Position numbers and translations under genes: made by a program. DNA of 64,000 nucleotides, taken from positions 91,038-155,037 of the forward strand of contig DATAZL010000001.1 of NCBI GenBank assembly GCA_036272055.1. Reading direction: 5' to 3'. The notes beneath the pieces were generated by a model. That model ran no database searches. It saw only the letters and a list, made by a program, of their open reading frames with translations, and had not been told where the DNA came from. The DNA is from DASZVB01 sp036272055. Its GTDB lineage: Bacteria > Myxococcota_A > Polyangia > Polyangiales > Polyangiaceae. Within the stretch, counting starts at the first letter, position 1; the number at the start of each line of letters is the position of its first letter. Shown one piece after another: positions 9,426-17,230 of this stretch.

Positions 9426-9713
9426 ATGGATAAGGCCACGATTCGGGCTGCGGTCGTCGCTGCGATCACGAAGGTGCAGGACGCTAGCGGCCGTCCGCCT
9501 CCCGACATGTCCGGCAACGTCGTACCCATCGGCGATCTCGATGCATTCGACAGCTTGTCGGGCGTGGAAGCCACGGTGCTCATCGAGAAGGAGCTGGGCT
9601 GCGAACTTTCGCAGGGCTCGGCGTTCGTCACGCCCGACGGAAGAAAGGCGCTCACGATTTCTGGCGTCGTCGACCGCGTTGAGGCGATGATTGTCCAGAA
9701 GGGGGCGGCGTGA
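9426..9713 (+). CDS. Acyl-carrier-protein-like small protein
   Basis: A 95-residue protein with ATG start directly after the operator-bearing promoter. The segment GDLDAFDSLSGVEATVLIEK resembles the 4'-phosphopantetheine attachment region of carrier proteins (D-S-L followed by an amphipathic helix ending in IEKELG), with the candidate Ser at about residue 44. It overlaps the XRE gene by 4 bases (GTGA), so it is the first cistron of a tightly coupled operon with XRE, ImmA, thymidylate synthase-like and MazG-like genes. A carrier protein is unexpected in such an operon; it could deliver an activated group to a modified nucleotide, but that is speculation. No acyl-activating enzyme is seen nearby. 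Confidence 0.6.
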   Translation: MDKATIRAAVVAAITKVQDASGRPPPDMSGNVVPIGDLDAFDSLSGVEATVLIEKELGCELSQGSAFVTPDGRKALTISGVVDRVEAMIVQKGAA

Positions 9714-10057
9714 CGGACGGCCCCGTTGGTGTCGCGGCGCGCCTGAAGGCTGCGAGGGAGCAGTCCGGCTTGTCGCAGGGACAGGTGGCGAAACTCATGG
9801 GAGTACATAGGCCGACGATCTCGGAGATCGAAGCTGGACGTCGCCGCGTTCAGCTCGACGAGCTGAGCATGTTCGCCAAGATCTACCGGGTGTCGGTGAG
9901 CTGGCTGACGGGAGAGGCCGGCGACGACGATGCTCATGACGCGAGGATCCAGTTAGCAGCTCGGGAGCTGGGCAAGCTCAAGCACGAGGACCTCGACCGG
10001 GTTTTGAAGCTGCTCAAGTCGCTTCGTTCGGACGATGAGAAGGGACGAAAGCGGTGA
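9710..10057 (+). CDS. XRE-family helix-turn-helix repressor
   Basis: A 115-residue protein. Residues about 8-62 form a classical XRE helix-turn-helix (REQSGLSQGQVAKLMGVHRP then TISEIEAGRRRV, ending SWLTGEA); the C-terminal half is charged and helical. The GTG start overlaps the carrier-like gene, and the stop overlaps the ImmA gene (GTGA in both cases). XRE repressors encoded directly before an ImmA/IrrE protease form known switch pairs in which the protease cleaves the repressor upon a stress signal (for example ImmR/ImmA of ICEBs1 and CapH/CapP of CBASS). The likely operator is the palindrome in the operon promoter at 9400-9412. Confidence 0.85.
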   Translation: MTDGPVGVAARLKAAREQSGLSQGQVAKLMGVHRPTISEIEAGRRRVQLDELSMFAKIYRVSVSWLTGEAGDDDAHDARIQLAARELGKLKHEDLDRVLKLLKSLRSDDEKGRKR

Positions 10058-10917
10058 ACCCGAAAGAGCGCCTCGCACGCGACGCCACGATGGCGGCGCT
10101 CCGGCTCCGCACGAGCCGGAACAAGGCGCTCGACGTGCCGATCTGCCCATTCGACATGGCCGAGAATCTTGGGGTCACTGTGCATCTTCAAGCGCTGCCG
10201 AGTCTCGAAGGAATGTACACCCCGAACGGCCCGACGATCGTTGTCGGTGGTCTCCGTCCGCCGGGGCGGCGAGCGTTCACCTGTGCGCATGAGCTGGGCC
10301 ATCATGTGCTCGGGCACGGCGTCAGTTTCGACGAGCTGGTTCAGGACACGAACGCCAGCGGCGACCGTGGGATGAAGGAGTTCGCCGCCGACCGCTTTGC
10401 GGCGGCGTTGCTGATGCCGAAGATGGCCGTGCAGCGGGCGTTCTCGTCGCGAGGCTGGGACCCCGCTCATTGCACGCCGCAGCAGGTCTACGTCGTGGCC
10501 GGCTATCTCGGGGTTGGGTACACGACCCTCATCGGGTACCTCTCTCGGACGTTGCATCTTCTGTCTGGCGCCGATGCCCGTACGCTGGAACAGGTCAGGC
10601 TGCCGAGCATCCGCGCGCAGCTTCTGGGGTCGAGTCCGACTGCTGGGCTCTTGGTGGTCGACCTACTCTGGACGGCGCGACCGGTGGACGTGTCGACCGG
10701 GGACGTAGTCGTCCTCCCCGCCAACACGAGTATCGAGGAAGACGGCCCGCTCATCATTGTGGAGGCGGACGACCGAGTCGTGATCGCGAGAGCTGCGCGA
10801 GCGGGAATCGCTGCCGTCTCAAGCCGCGGCTGGTCGGCACAGGTTCGCGTGTCGCGAGCCGACTTCGGTGGGCTGGCGATCTACCGGCACCTTGAGGACC
10901 ATGAAGATGAACACTGA
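10054..10917 (+). CDS. ImmA/IrrE-family metallopeptidase
   Basis: A 287-residue protein with a zinc-protease signature H79-E80-L-G-H83 in CAHELGHHVLGHG, then the downstream acidic helix EFAADRFAAALLMP typical of ImmA/IrrE. The C-terminal extension of about 130 residues (TSIEEDGPLIIVEADDR and onward) looks like an additional beta-rich sensory or regulatory region. It is coupled to the XRE gene by a GTGA overlap, which supports a repressor-cleaving role. Its end overlaps the next start, so it is co-transcribed with the thymidylate synthase-like gene. The activating signal is unknown. Confidence 0.85.
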   Translation: MNPKERLARDATMAALRLRTSRNKALDVPICPFDMAENLGVTVHLQALPSLEGMYTPNGPTIVVGGLRPPGRRAFTCAHELGHHVLGHGVSFDELVQDTNASGDRGMKEFAADRFAAALLMPKMAVQRAFSSRGWDPAHCTPQQVYVVAGYLGVGYTTLIGYLSRTLHLLSGADARTLEQVRLPSIRAQLLGSSPTAGLLVVDLLWTARPVDVSTGDVVVLPANTSIEEDGPLIIVEADDRVVIARAARAGIAAVSSRGWSAQVRVSRADFGGLAIYRHLEDHEDEH

Positions 10918-11683
10918 ACACTACATCGAGGAATCGGATCTCTCCGTTGCGTGGGCGAGAGCCGTACACCCAATGCTGACCCGTGGGGGGCCGTGCGAAA
11001 CCGCGCCGCTCATTGTCGCAGTAACGGGGTTTGATGGCAACGCTCCTCGGGAGACCCCTGAGATCAGGAAGTCGTTGGACGAGCTGTTGGTGAAACTCGA
11101 CCTTCAGACGTGCGCAACGGTGGCGAATACGATCTTCCCGGAGTCGTTTTGGAACCCGAAGGTCCCGCGTAGCAAGTTCTTTGAGCGGTACGAGTCGGTA
11201 CTCCCGCGCCTTCGAAAGGCATCGCCGAAGAACGCCAAAGGGCTCTACTTCGAGAGGATGCTGCAAGGTGGTCCGGACGAGCATCCGAACCAACTCGACT
11301 TCGTCATCGCCAACTACGCCGCCCGGAAAGGCGTGCGGCGCAGTGCCCTCCAGATCAGTATCTACGACCCGAAGGTGGATCAGACCGCCGCGGCGCAGGC
11401 CGGGTTCCCGTGCTTGCAGCACGTCACCTTCGCTCCGACCAAGGACGGTCTTTGCATCAACGCTTTTTATGCGACTCAGTTCGCCATCGAGCGGGCCTAT
11501 GGCAACTACCTTGGGCTCTGCGCGCTCGGGCGGTTCGTTGCCCACGAGCTGAACCTGTCGCTCACCCGCATGACGTGCTTCACGGGCATCATGAAGCGCG
11601 ACGACAACGTGCGCGTCACGGATCTCGCTTCCATGAGCCAGATCGTCGACCGCATCCTCAAGAACGCGGAGGTGGCGGCGTGA
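10901..11683 (+). CDS. Thymidylate synthase-like protein (candidate dUMP-modifying enzyme)
   Basis: A 260-residue protein read from the ATG at 10901 (GAGGACC site; ATG at 10907 is an alternative). It has the layout of ThyA-family enzymes: WNPKVPR, then GFPC171LQHVTF where the Cys occupies the place of the catalytic Cys in the LPPCH motif, then a region (YATQFAIERAYGNYLGL) corresponding to the YQRSxDxxLGxPFN block, and a helix ARFVAHELNLSL-like segment. The His after Cys and the RSxD signature are not conserved, so canonical dTMP synthesis is unlikely. Phage ThyA homologues make 5-hydroxymethyl-dUMP for hypermodified DNA. Neighbours (MazG-like protein, DNA-kinase/pyrophosphorylase homologue) support a base-modification or nucleotide-pool role. 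Specific chemistry is inference. Confidence 0.65.
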   Translation: MKMNTEHYIEESDLSVAWARAVHPMLTRGGPCETAPLIVAVTGFDGNAPRETPEIRKSLDELLVKLDLQTCATVANTIFPESFWNPKVPRSKFFERYESVLPRLRKASPKNAKGLYFERMLQGGPDEHPNQLDFVIANYAARKGVRRSALQISIYDPKVDQTAAAQAGFPCLQHVTFAPTKDGLCINAFYATQFAIERAYGNYLGLCALGRFVAHELNLSLTRMTCFTGIMKRDDNVRVTDLASMSQIVDRILKNAEVAA

Positions 11684-12567
11684 CGTTGGCCTTTGACGAG
11701 TATCAGACTCGGGCTCAGGAGACGGATCAGAAACCCGGCGACAGTCAGGATGCTCTGGTCATGGCACTCCTCGGTCTGGTGGGCGAAGCCGGTACGCTGC
11801 TCTCTGAGTATAAAAAGCGCATGCGGGACGGGGAGGCTCACCGTGGTTTCCAGTCGCAGGTGGGCGAGGAGCTGGGCGACATACTTTGGTACGTCGCCAA
11901 CATCGCGACGAAATGCGGCGCGTCGCTCAGCAACATCGCGACCCGAAACCTGTCAAAGACTCGGGGGCGGTGGCTTCCACCTGAGGCACCCGCGCCGTTG
12001 CTCGACGAGGACCAAGCGTCTGGATCGCAACTCCCAAGAGAGTTCGAGCTCACCTTCGTTTACCGTGACGTGCAGGGCGTCCGTCGCGTCGTCGTCGTCG
12101 ACGCGAGCGGTGAAACAATCGGTGACTCACTGACCGACAACGCCTACATTGACGATGGGTATCGCTTCCACGACGTACTGCATCTTGCCTTCGCTGCTGG
12201 GCTCGGCTGGTCACCTGTCTTCCGCAAGCTGCTGCGAAAGAAAGGGAAGGTCGGACAGCGCAGCCCCGCGGTCATCGACGAGGTCGAGGACGGTGGCCGA
12301 GCGCAGGTAATCGAAGAAGGTATCGCGGCGGCGATCTACGAGTACGCCGCGAGACATGACTTCATGAATGTAGCCCGTGTGGACTGGGACCTCCTGCGGG
12401 TCGCGAAGCGCCTCACGAGCCACTTAGAAGTGAGCCGCCGGAGCGAAGCCGAGTGGGAACGCGCTATCCTCATGGCGTTCGACGTTTGGCGGAAGATCCG
12501 CGACGCCGATGGTGGTCGCATTCGCGGCGACCTTCGAACCCAGAGGTTGGAGTTCGTGCCTACGTGA
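11680..12567 (+). CDS. MazG-like nucleotide pyrophosphohydrolase with an extra C-terminal helical domain
   Basis: A 295-residue protein with GTG start in the stop of the thymidylate synthase-like gene (GTGA). Residues 1-85 carry the all-alpha MazG signature: GEAGTLLSEYKKRM (E36, E43) and VGEELGDILWYVANIA (E63, E64, D67), which bind Mg2+ and cleave NTPs or dNTPs to the monophosphate. The C-terminal 170 residues (starting near LPREFELTFVYR) include GYRFHDVLHLAFAAGLGW and IEEGIAAAIYEYAARHD, a further helical region often found fused to this MazG subtype. In phages with hypermodified thymine, related enzymes remove canonical or unwanted dNTPs. It is the last gene of the coupled operon and its 3' end overlaps the convergent gene by 8 bases. 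Confidence 0.75.
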   Translation: MTLAFDEYQTRAQETDQKPGDSQDALVMALLGLVGEAGTLLSEYKKRMRDGEAHRGFQSQVGEELGDILWYVANIATKCGASLSNIATRNLSKTRGRWLPPEAPAPLLDEDQASGSQLPREFELTFVYRDVQGVRRVVVVDASGETIGDSLTDNAYIDDGYRFHDVLHLAFAAGLGWSPVFRKLLRKKGKVGQRSPAVIDEVEDGGRAQVIEEGIAAAIYEYAARHDFMNVARVDWDLLRVAKRLTSHLEVSRRSEAEWERAILMAFDVWRKIRDADGGRIRGDLRTQRLEFVPT

Positions 12568-13684
12568 GTCCCGTGAAGAGGGAGGTCTGCTTGGGCCGGC
12601 CGCGTGGGGCGTCCCTCACCTCGATAGCGATGTCGACCGGGGGGTGAATGTTCCACTTGGGCGGGTACCACTGCGGTACCGGCCGCGCTGCCGGGACGAA
12701 CCTCTGTTTGATGCGGGTCCTCCCAGACGCACCGGAAAACTCCGGGTGGACGACGCGAGCGTACTTATCGACCTCGCAGAAGAGGTTCTGGCAGTCGATG
12801 AGCTGAAGCGGTCGACCCCACAGATCCCGGAACGGCAAGTGCTGCCGTTCGAACTCCGCCGGAGCCATCTCGGCCATGGCCCGAATGATCTCGTGCTCGC
12901 TCAAGCCACCCGTGTCGGCGAAGCACTTCTTGATGCCATCGCGCGCGCCCGGCCCGGCTACAACGAAGTCCATTTCGGAGAAGTCTACGATCGGTCCGTA
13001 GTTCAGATCGATCGTTAGCTGGAACGCGAGGAAGTCGCCGAGAGATGGGTAGCCGCGCAACGTCTCGAACACGCCGGCCAGACTGCGGGCTCGGGTCACC
13101 TTGGAAACGGCGCCGTCCTTCATCATATGCGCGAGGAGACGGAGGTGATTCGCGTGCTTCCTCTGCTCACCGAATGCGGGCGACGGCATGATGTACGCGG
13201 CGGAATAGACCGTCGCTCCGTCGCTCATCAGCCCATCGAGCACCCTTTCGACACGATCCATGCGGAACGATCGCGACGACAAGGGGCCAACCTCAGCGAC
13301 GAGGTGCTCCCAGGTCTCGATCTTGTTGAAGAGCTTGAACAGCATCGTGCGGAAGAAGACCTCGTCCGCATCCTGCGAACCCGTGTAGATCACGTTCCGA
13401 ATCAAGTACTGGCTCACGCGGTCGGACGCTCGGTAAACGTTCGTGAACCGATGCGCCGCGATCACTGCGTCGTCCGTCCACGGAGGGACGCCCCCGCTAA
13501 CTCGGCTCATGAAGGCCTCTTGCCGCAGATGTGCGAATCGCCAGTAGCTATCGAAGACCGGCGTGACTACGACGGTCGTTCCTCCTGGAAGGCGCAACGA
13601 GCGCCGTGCGCCAGACTTCCCCAACCTCTCAGCGGGTTCGCCCGTCGAAGCGAACTTTCCGGCACTTTCATCGAGTTGAGTCAT
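12560..13684 (-). CDS. 5-hydroxymethyl-dU DNA kinase / thymine-pyrophosphorylase family protein
   Basis: A 374-residue protein resembling the helical family that contains phage 5-hmdU DNA kinases and the alpha-glutamyl/putrescinyl-thymine pyrophosphorylase clades. The diagnostic region is YWRFAHLRQEAFMSR, then GVPPWTDDAVIAAHRFTNVY followed by RASDRVSQYL, and later FETLRGYPSLGDFLAFQLTI plus DLNY, reminiscent of an HhH glycosylase-like fold. In phages these enzymes phosphorylate or further derivatise 5-hydroxymethyluracil in DNA. Here the gene converges on the ThyA-like/MazG-like operon with an 8-base overlap, which strongly suggests one functional unit. The actual substrate is unknown. The start is ATG, with an operator-like palindrome 37 bases upstream shared with a small divergent regulator. 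Confidence 0.7.
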   Translation of the reverse strand: MTQLDESAGKFASTGEPAERLGKSGARRSLRLPGGTTVVVTPVFDSYWRFAHLRQEAFMSRVSGGVPPWTDDAVIAAHRFTNVYRASDRVSQYLIRNVIYTGSQDADEVFFRTMLFKLFNKIETWEHLVAEVGPLSSRSFRMDRVERVLDGLMSDGATVYSAAYIMPSPAFGEQRKHANHLRLLAHMMKDGAVSKVTRARSLAGVFETLRGYPSLGDFLAFQLTIDLNYGPIVDFSEMDFVVAGPGARDGIKKCFADTGGLSEHEIIRAMAEMAPAEFERQHLPFRDLWGRPLQLIDCQNLFCEVDKYARVVHPEFSGASGRTRIKQRFVPAARPVPQWYPPKWNIHPPVDIAIEVRDAPRGRPKQTSLFTGLT

Positions 13685-13720
13685 GGCCCCATCCGATCTC
13701 CGTGCATCATAACTGATGTC

Positions 13721-13733
13721 TAGATAGTATCTA
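13721..13733. promoter_or_regulatory. 13-bp palindrome between divergent genes
   Basis: TAGATAGTATCTA is a perfect dyad lying in the 57-base gap between the minus-strand DNA-kinase-like gene (start 13684) and the plus-strand ribbon-helix-helix-like gene (start 13742). An AT-rich palindrome in this position is a good candidate operator for the small regulator. Confidence 0.55.
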
Positions 13734-13741
13734 CCTGGAAC

Positions 13742-13945
13742 ATGGCGCGCGCTCCCAATCCGGTGGATACAGCGAAACTGCAGCTCTCGACGACGCCGCA
13801 GGTTGTGGCCGCCCTGGATGCGTTGGCGAGGACGGGGATGTTCGGCAAGAACAGCTCCGAAGTTGCCGAGGAGCTCATGCGACAGAAGCTACGCGAGGTT
13901 CTCCGAGAGGGCTGGACCGAACGTCCAGCGCGGGGTCGGAAGTAG
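13742..13945 (+). CDS. Small ribbon-helix-helix-like DNA-binding protein
   Basis: A 67-residue protein. The pattern KLQLSTTPQVVAALDALA, a short turn (RTGMFGKNS), then SEVAEELMRQKLREVL fits a beta-strand plus two helices of the CopG/ribbon-helix-helix type; the basic tail ends RPARGRK. It diverges from the DNA-kinase-like gene, with a perfect palindrome 9 bases before its start codon, so it may repress itself and that gene. No toxin partner is seen downstream. Confidence 0.6.
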   Translation: MARAPNPVDTAKLQLSTTPQVVAALDALARTGMFGKNSSEVAEELMRQKLREVLREGWTERPARGRK

Positions 13946-14358
13946 CGCCTCCTCCGATCTTGGTTCGCGCAACTCGCAGAGCGCGATAGCCGCACGCCCG
14001 CAAGCGTCGATCCTCTTTCGCACCCTCGGTCTGCTCGAACCTACGACGTAAAGCTATGAGCTGGATCGCCCGCGCCGCCTGCGCGCATTCTCGGGAGCAG
14101 TACCGGTTGCCTCGATCGCAGCGGGACAGATGAGAAACCCGCGGCCGGACGGGAGGTGGGCGCACGCAGCGAAGCGAAGTGACGCCACGGACGTCGACGG
14201 TGCTCCTCTCGTGGTCGCGTCAGCGACAAGCGACGTCCGCATCGAACTGCCAGTCGGTCAAGACCGCGCCCAACGCCAGCGCGCGAGCTCTTGGGACTGA
14301 TGTGACGCCGGGCACTTGGTGGAGGACTGATCGTGAGACGCGCGTCTCGGTTCCAGGA
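13946..14358. other. Gene-free gap
   Basis: About 410 bases between the small regulator and the end of the minus-strand HNH-like gene. I see no convincing coding frame, tRNA or repeat. Short frames here have skewed, Arg-rich translations typical of noncoding GC-rich DNA. It may contain the terminator of the minus-strand five-gene operon, but no strong hairpin with a T run is visible. Confidence 0.4.
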
Positions 14359-15778
14359 TCATCCTCGGCGAGACAGGGACCGGGGCAGACCCGACAGGAA
14401 TTCCGCACGCTCCTGTTCCGTGTCGAAGATGTGAACGCGCACGGCATCCCCCTCCTCGTTGGGAAGGAGATCGCGCAAGGTTCCTTCGTCGATGATGACG
14501 GCGGGCTTGCCGTCGAAGGTGGCCGCGAACGACGGTGAAGCCTTCACCGTCACCGATCCGGACAATGTCCGTCATCCTTCCCTCGATTGAAGACACGGTG
14601 GGAAAGGCCTCTCCGGATACTCGTCGAGCCTCGGCCTCCCGTTTCCGATGGAAGTGAGCGATGATGCGCGGCTCCATTTCCTTCATCATGGCGTTTGTGA
14701 GGGCATTGGAGAACGCACGCTGGTCGGCCTCGGTCGTTGCCCGCTCAGACTGAAGCGCCCGGAGGCGTTCAAACTGAGGTGCGATGATGCCCTGAAGCCA
14801 GTGATCGCGCTGGATGCGTAGCGCTTCGCCGAGCAGCTTTTCGATCTGAAGACATGTTCGGGCGGCGAAGTCGTCGTCGGCCGTCTCCACCACCTCCGAG
14901 AACGACGGGATCGAGATACGGTGATCGTCGGGGTGATCCACCCGATGCTGCAAGTTGACCTGATCGACGCGGTACGACCGAAGCACGACGGGCGTTACTT
15001 GCGCCGGAAGACAGCCGAGACGCACCGTGAGGGCGACGAAGCCGAAGTATACGACCAGCCCCAGCACGTCGCCGGAGGGTGTCGATTCGACCTTCGCGCA
15101 ATGGTCGAGTGGTCCGAGCCCGTTCGACGTTACCTCGACAAACGCTGCTTGGACCGGATGATGCGGCGGAACGTTGCCAGTGAGAACGTAGTCGCGAATC
15201 GGATCGAAGGCGGAGGATAAGAACCCAGGGCGTTCGTACGCGAAGAGGTTGCAAGCGATCTTGGCGGTGGCCCGGTAGAAGTCTTCGCACCCCAGCGGCA
15301 GGGCGAAGGTCAACTCAGGGATGGCGTCCGCTCGATCCTTCGCGCCGTCCATCAGAGCCGCGACCATGTCATCGACGTTCTTGCCTGCTCTACGCGCATG
15401 CCTGAGGAGCATCCGTTTCAGCGTCTCGGCATCGGAAACGGTCCCTTCGACATGAAGCTGGTCACCGATGCGAGTGGTCTTGATCTTCGGTCGGACCGTC
15501 ACCTTGCCACCCGCAGCGACCAGGTACTGCTCACCGTCGGGGGCGCGAACTCCGGCGAGAGCACGCGGCGAATCCCCATCCGCGTTCCGAGCGTCGAGGA
15601 TCACACGAAGGGCCTGGAGCGTCTTGTCGAGAGCGGCGTCGATGCCGCTGCCGAACTGGTCGTTGGTCACCTTGTCGATCAGTCCCACCGCACTCAGTTT
15701 TCCGCCCAAGGACCTCGGAAGGATGTGCTCATCCGATTGGGTCTCGATAGGACGGCGCGTGTAGATGTCGATGGGCAT
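14359..15778 (-). CDS. HNH-like (HNH_5-type) protein with a C-terminal frameshift
   Basis: From the ATG at 15778 the protein begins with SDEHILPRSLGGKL, then a segment ending in N-x-x-FGSGID, the layout of HNH_5-type nuclease domains. The zinc-binding Cys pairs usual in that family are absent. The middle region (ELTFALPLGCEDFYRATAKI and onward) is not recognised. Near 14530-14570 the frame changes: the first frame turns into Arg/His-rich nonsense, while the adjacent frame encodes a plausible acidic ending with FAATFDGKPAVIIDEGTLRD and stops at 14359. A one-base indel is therefore likely (mutation or sequencing error). It lies 24 bases after the HEPN gene, last in the CBASS-type operon. It could be a nuclease effector or an unrelated passenger. 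Confidence 0.6.
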
Positions 15779-15802
15779 CGGACCTCTCGAGAGCGTACGG
15801 GA

Positions 15803-17191
15803 TTACCGCGGAGGGGTCCCTGCAACGTAGTGCACCGATGTCCGCTCAGAAGTGAGCGTGACGGGCCACCATCCGGGCGACGGTCGGTGCCCTCCGGCAT
15901 CAACATCGTACCCCTTGAGCGGGCCACCGTAACCGACGTGGCACGCGACCAGCGCGGCGAGAAGCGTCTGGATCGTCTCGACTCTGCGCGCATCAACGTC
16001 GATGTCGTGTTTCATCTCGCCGTTCATCAAAAATCCATGGACGGGGTAGTTCCGGTTCTTGATTTCGGCGACCACGTCGGGGGGCAGGGTCACGCCGAAC
16101 GCGGTAAGCGCTTGCCGGACGAGGTCGCCCGTCGGCGCGAACATGGCGCTCACGAACTTCCCGAGCACGACGTCGAGCCGGGTAGGATCGACGAGGTGTT
16201 GGCGGATTGTGGGACCGAGCGTCTTGACCCATTTCTTCCAGGCCTTCCCGTCTTGGACCAGAATGCCCGGCTTTCCTTCCCCGACGAGGCGTTTCGCGAA
16301 TGCCTCGAGGCCGACGTGCGCCTTCAGGTATGCGCCGTCGAGGTGGTCTGCTTCGGAGTCGAGATACGCCGCGACCGCAATGATGACGGGCTCCCACCCC
16401 TCGGCGTGGAACTTCGCAGAGAGGAGCCGGAAGAGTTCAGGGATCCAAATATCGGCGTCGAAGATATCGTCCGGGACGGGAGAACGTCGTCGGCGTGCGG
16501 GGCGGACGAGGTGTCCCGGCGTCATCGCCGCCACGGCACGACCATCTCCATCCACTCCGACCAAATGATCGAGCGTCAAGGAAGTCCCGAAGGAGAACTG
16601 CATGGAGAGCAGATCCCAAACCAAGGCGTCCCGGCTCGGAACTTCACCCCTGGCGTCGAGCACGACAGTCCTGTCCCCGTTGCTCTTCGCCGGAAGGAGG
16701 TACCAAGTGAAGCGCCCCTGGAGGCGGTAAGCGCAGTGTTCTGCTGAGCGGTCGCTTACGATGCTGAGATTGCCACCACGGGGGAGTGCTCCGCCGAGGT
16801 TGCCGAGCCAGAACCGCGCGGGGGTCGGCGTCTGCCAGGTCCAGTGGTACAGGTCGATGTCAGCGACCGTGCCGAGACGGCCCATGTGAGCGAGCTCCGC
16901 GGTCACCGTACTTCCGTCCGAAAGGACGAGCGTCGCGGGCTTGTTCCGGACACTCATCAAATCGAGGAGCGCACCGGATCCACCGTCGGGCACGTCGAGG
17001 AGGAGCTTCAATCGATCGCCATCGAACTGCAGACGACCCGGGTACGCCGTCAGCGAGTGCGAGTCCCAAGTACCGCTTTCCATCCGGGCGAACGTCAGGG
17101 CGGGGAACGGAACATCGCCGTACACCAGTTCCACGAGCAGGTTCGCGATTGGACCTTCGACGTGTGTTCGATTCGGCTCGGCGTCCGCCAT
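15803..17191 (-). CDS. HEPN-domain protein resembling ApeA
   Basis: A protein of 462 residues from ATG 17191 (AAAGGAACAGCAGGAAC upstream; in-frame starts at 17221 and 17227 are possible). The N-terminal half is beta-rich (LTAYPGRLQFDGDRLKLLLD, ATLVLSDGSTV), and the C-terminal half is helical and ends with the HEPN RNase motif R380-x4-H385 in IKNRNYPVHGF. This two-part layout matches ApeA-type anti-phage proteins, in which the HEPN domain cleaves RNA to abort infection. It lies 39 bases after the S-4TM gene in the same direction, so it is probably co-transcribed with the CBASS genes as a possible second effector. ApeA membership is inference from layout and motif; HEPN is better supported. Confidence 0.65.
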   Translation of the reverse strand: MADAEPNRTHVEGPIANLLVELVYGDVPFPALTFARMESGTWDSHSLTAYPGRLQFDGDRLKLLLDVPDGGSGALLDLMSVRNKPATLVLSDGSTVTAELAHMGRLGTVADIDLYHWTWQTPTPARFWLGNLGGALPRGGNLSIVSDRSAEHCAYRLQGRFTWYLLPAKSNGDRTVVLDARGEVPSRDALVWDLLSMQFSFGTSLTLDHLVGVDGDGRAVAAMTPGHLVRPARRRRSPVPDDIFDADIWIPELFRLLSAKFHAEGWEPVIIAVAAYLDSEADHLDGAYLKAHVGLEAFAKRLVGEGKPGILVQDGKAWKKWVKTLGPTIRQHLVDPTRLDVVLGKFVSAMFAPTGDLVRQALTAFGVTLPPDVVAEIKNRNYPVHGFLMNGEMKHDIDVDARRVETIQTLLAALVACHVGYGGPLKGYDVDAGGHRPSPGWWPVTLTSERTSVHYVAGTPPR

Positions 17192-17230
17192 GTTCCTGCT
17201 GTTCCTTTGATAGCTTGCCATTGTCATCGT

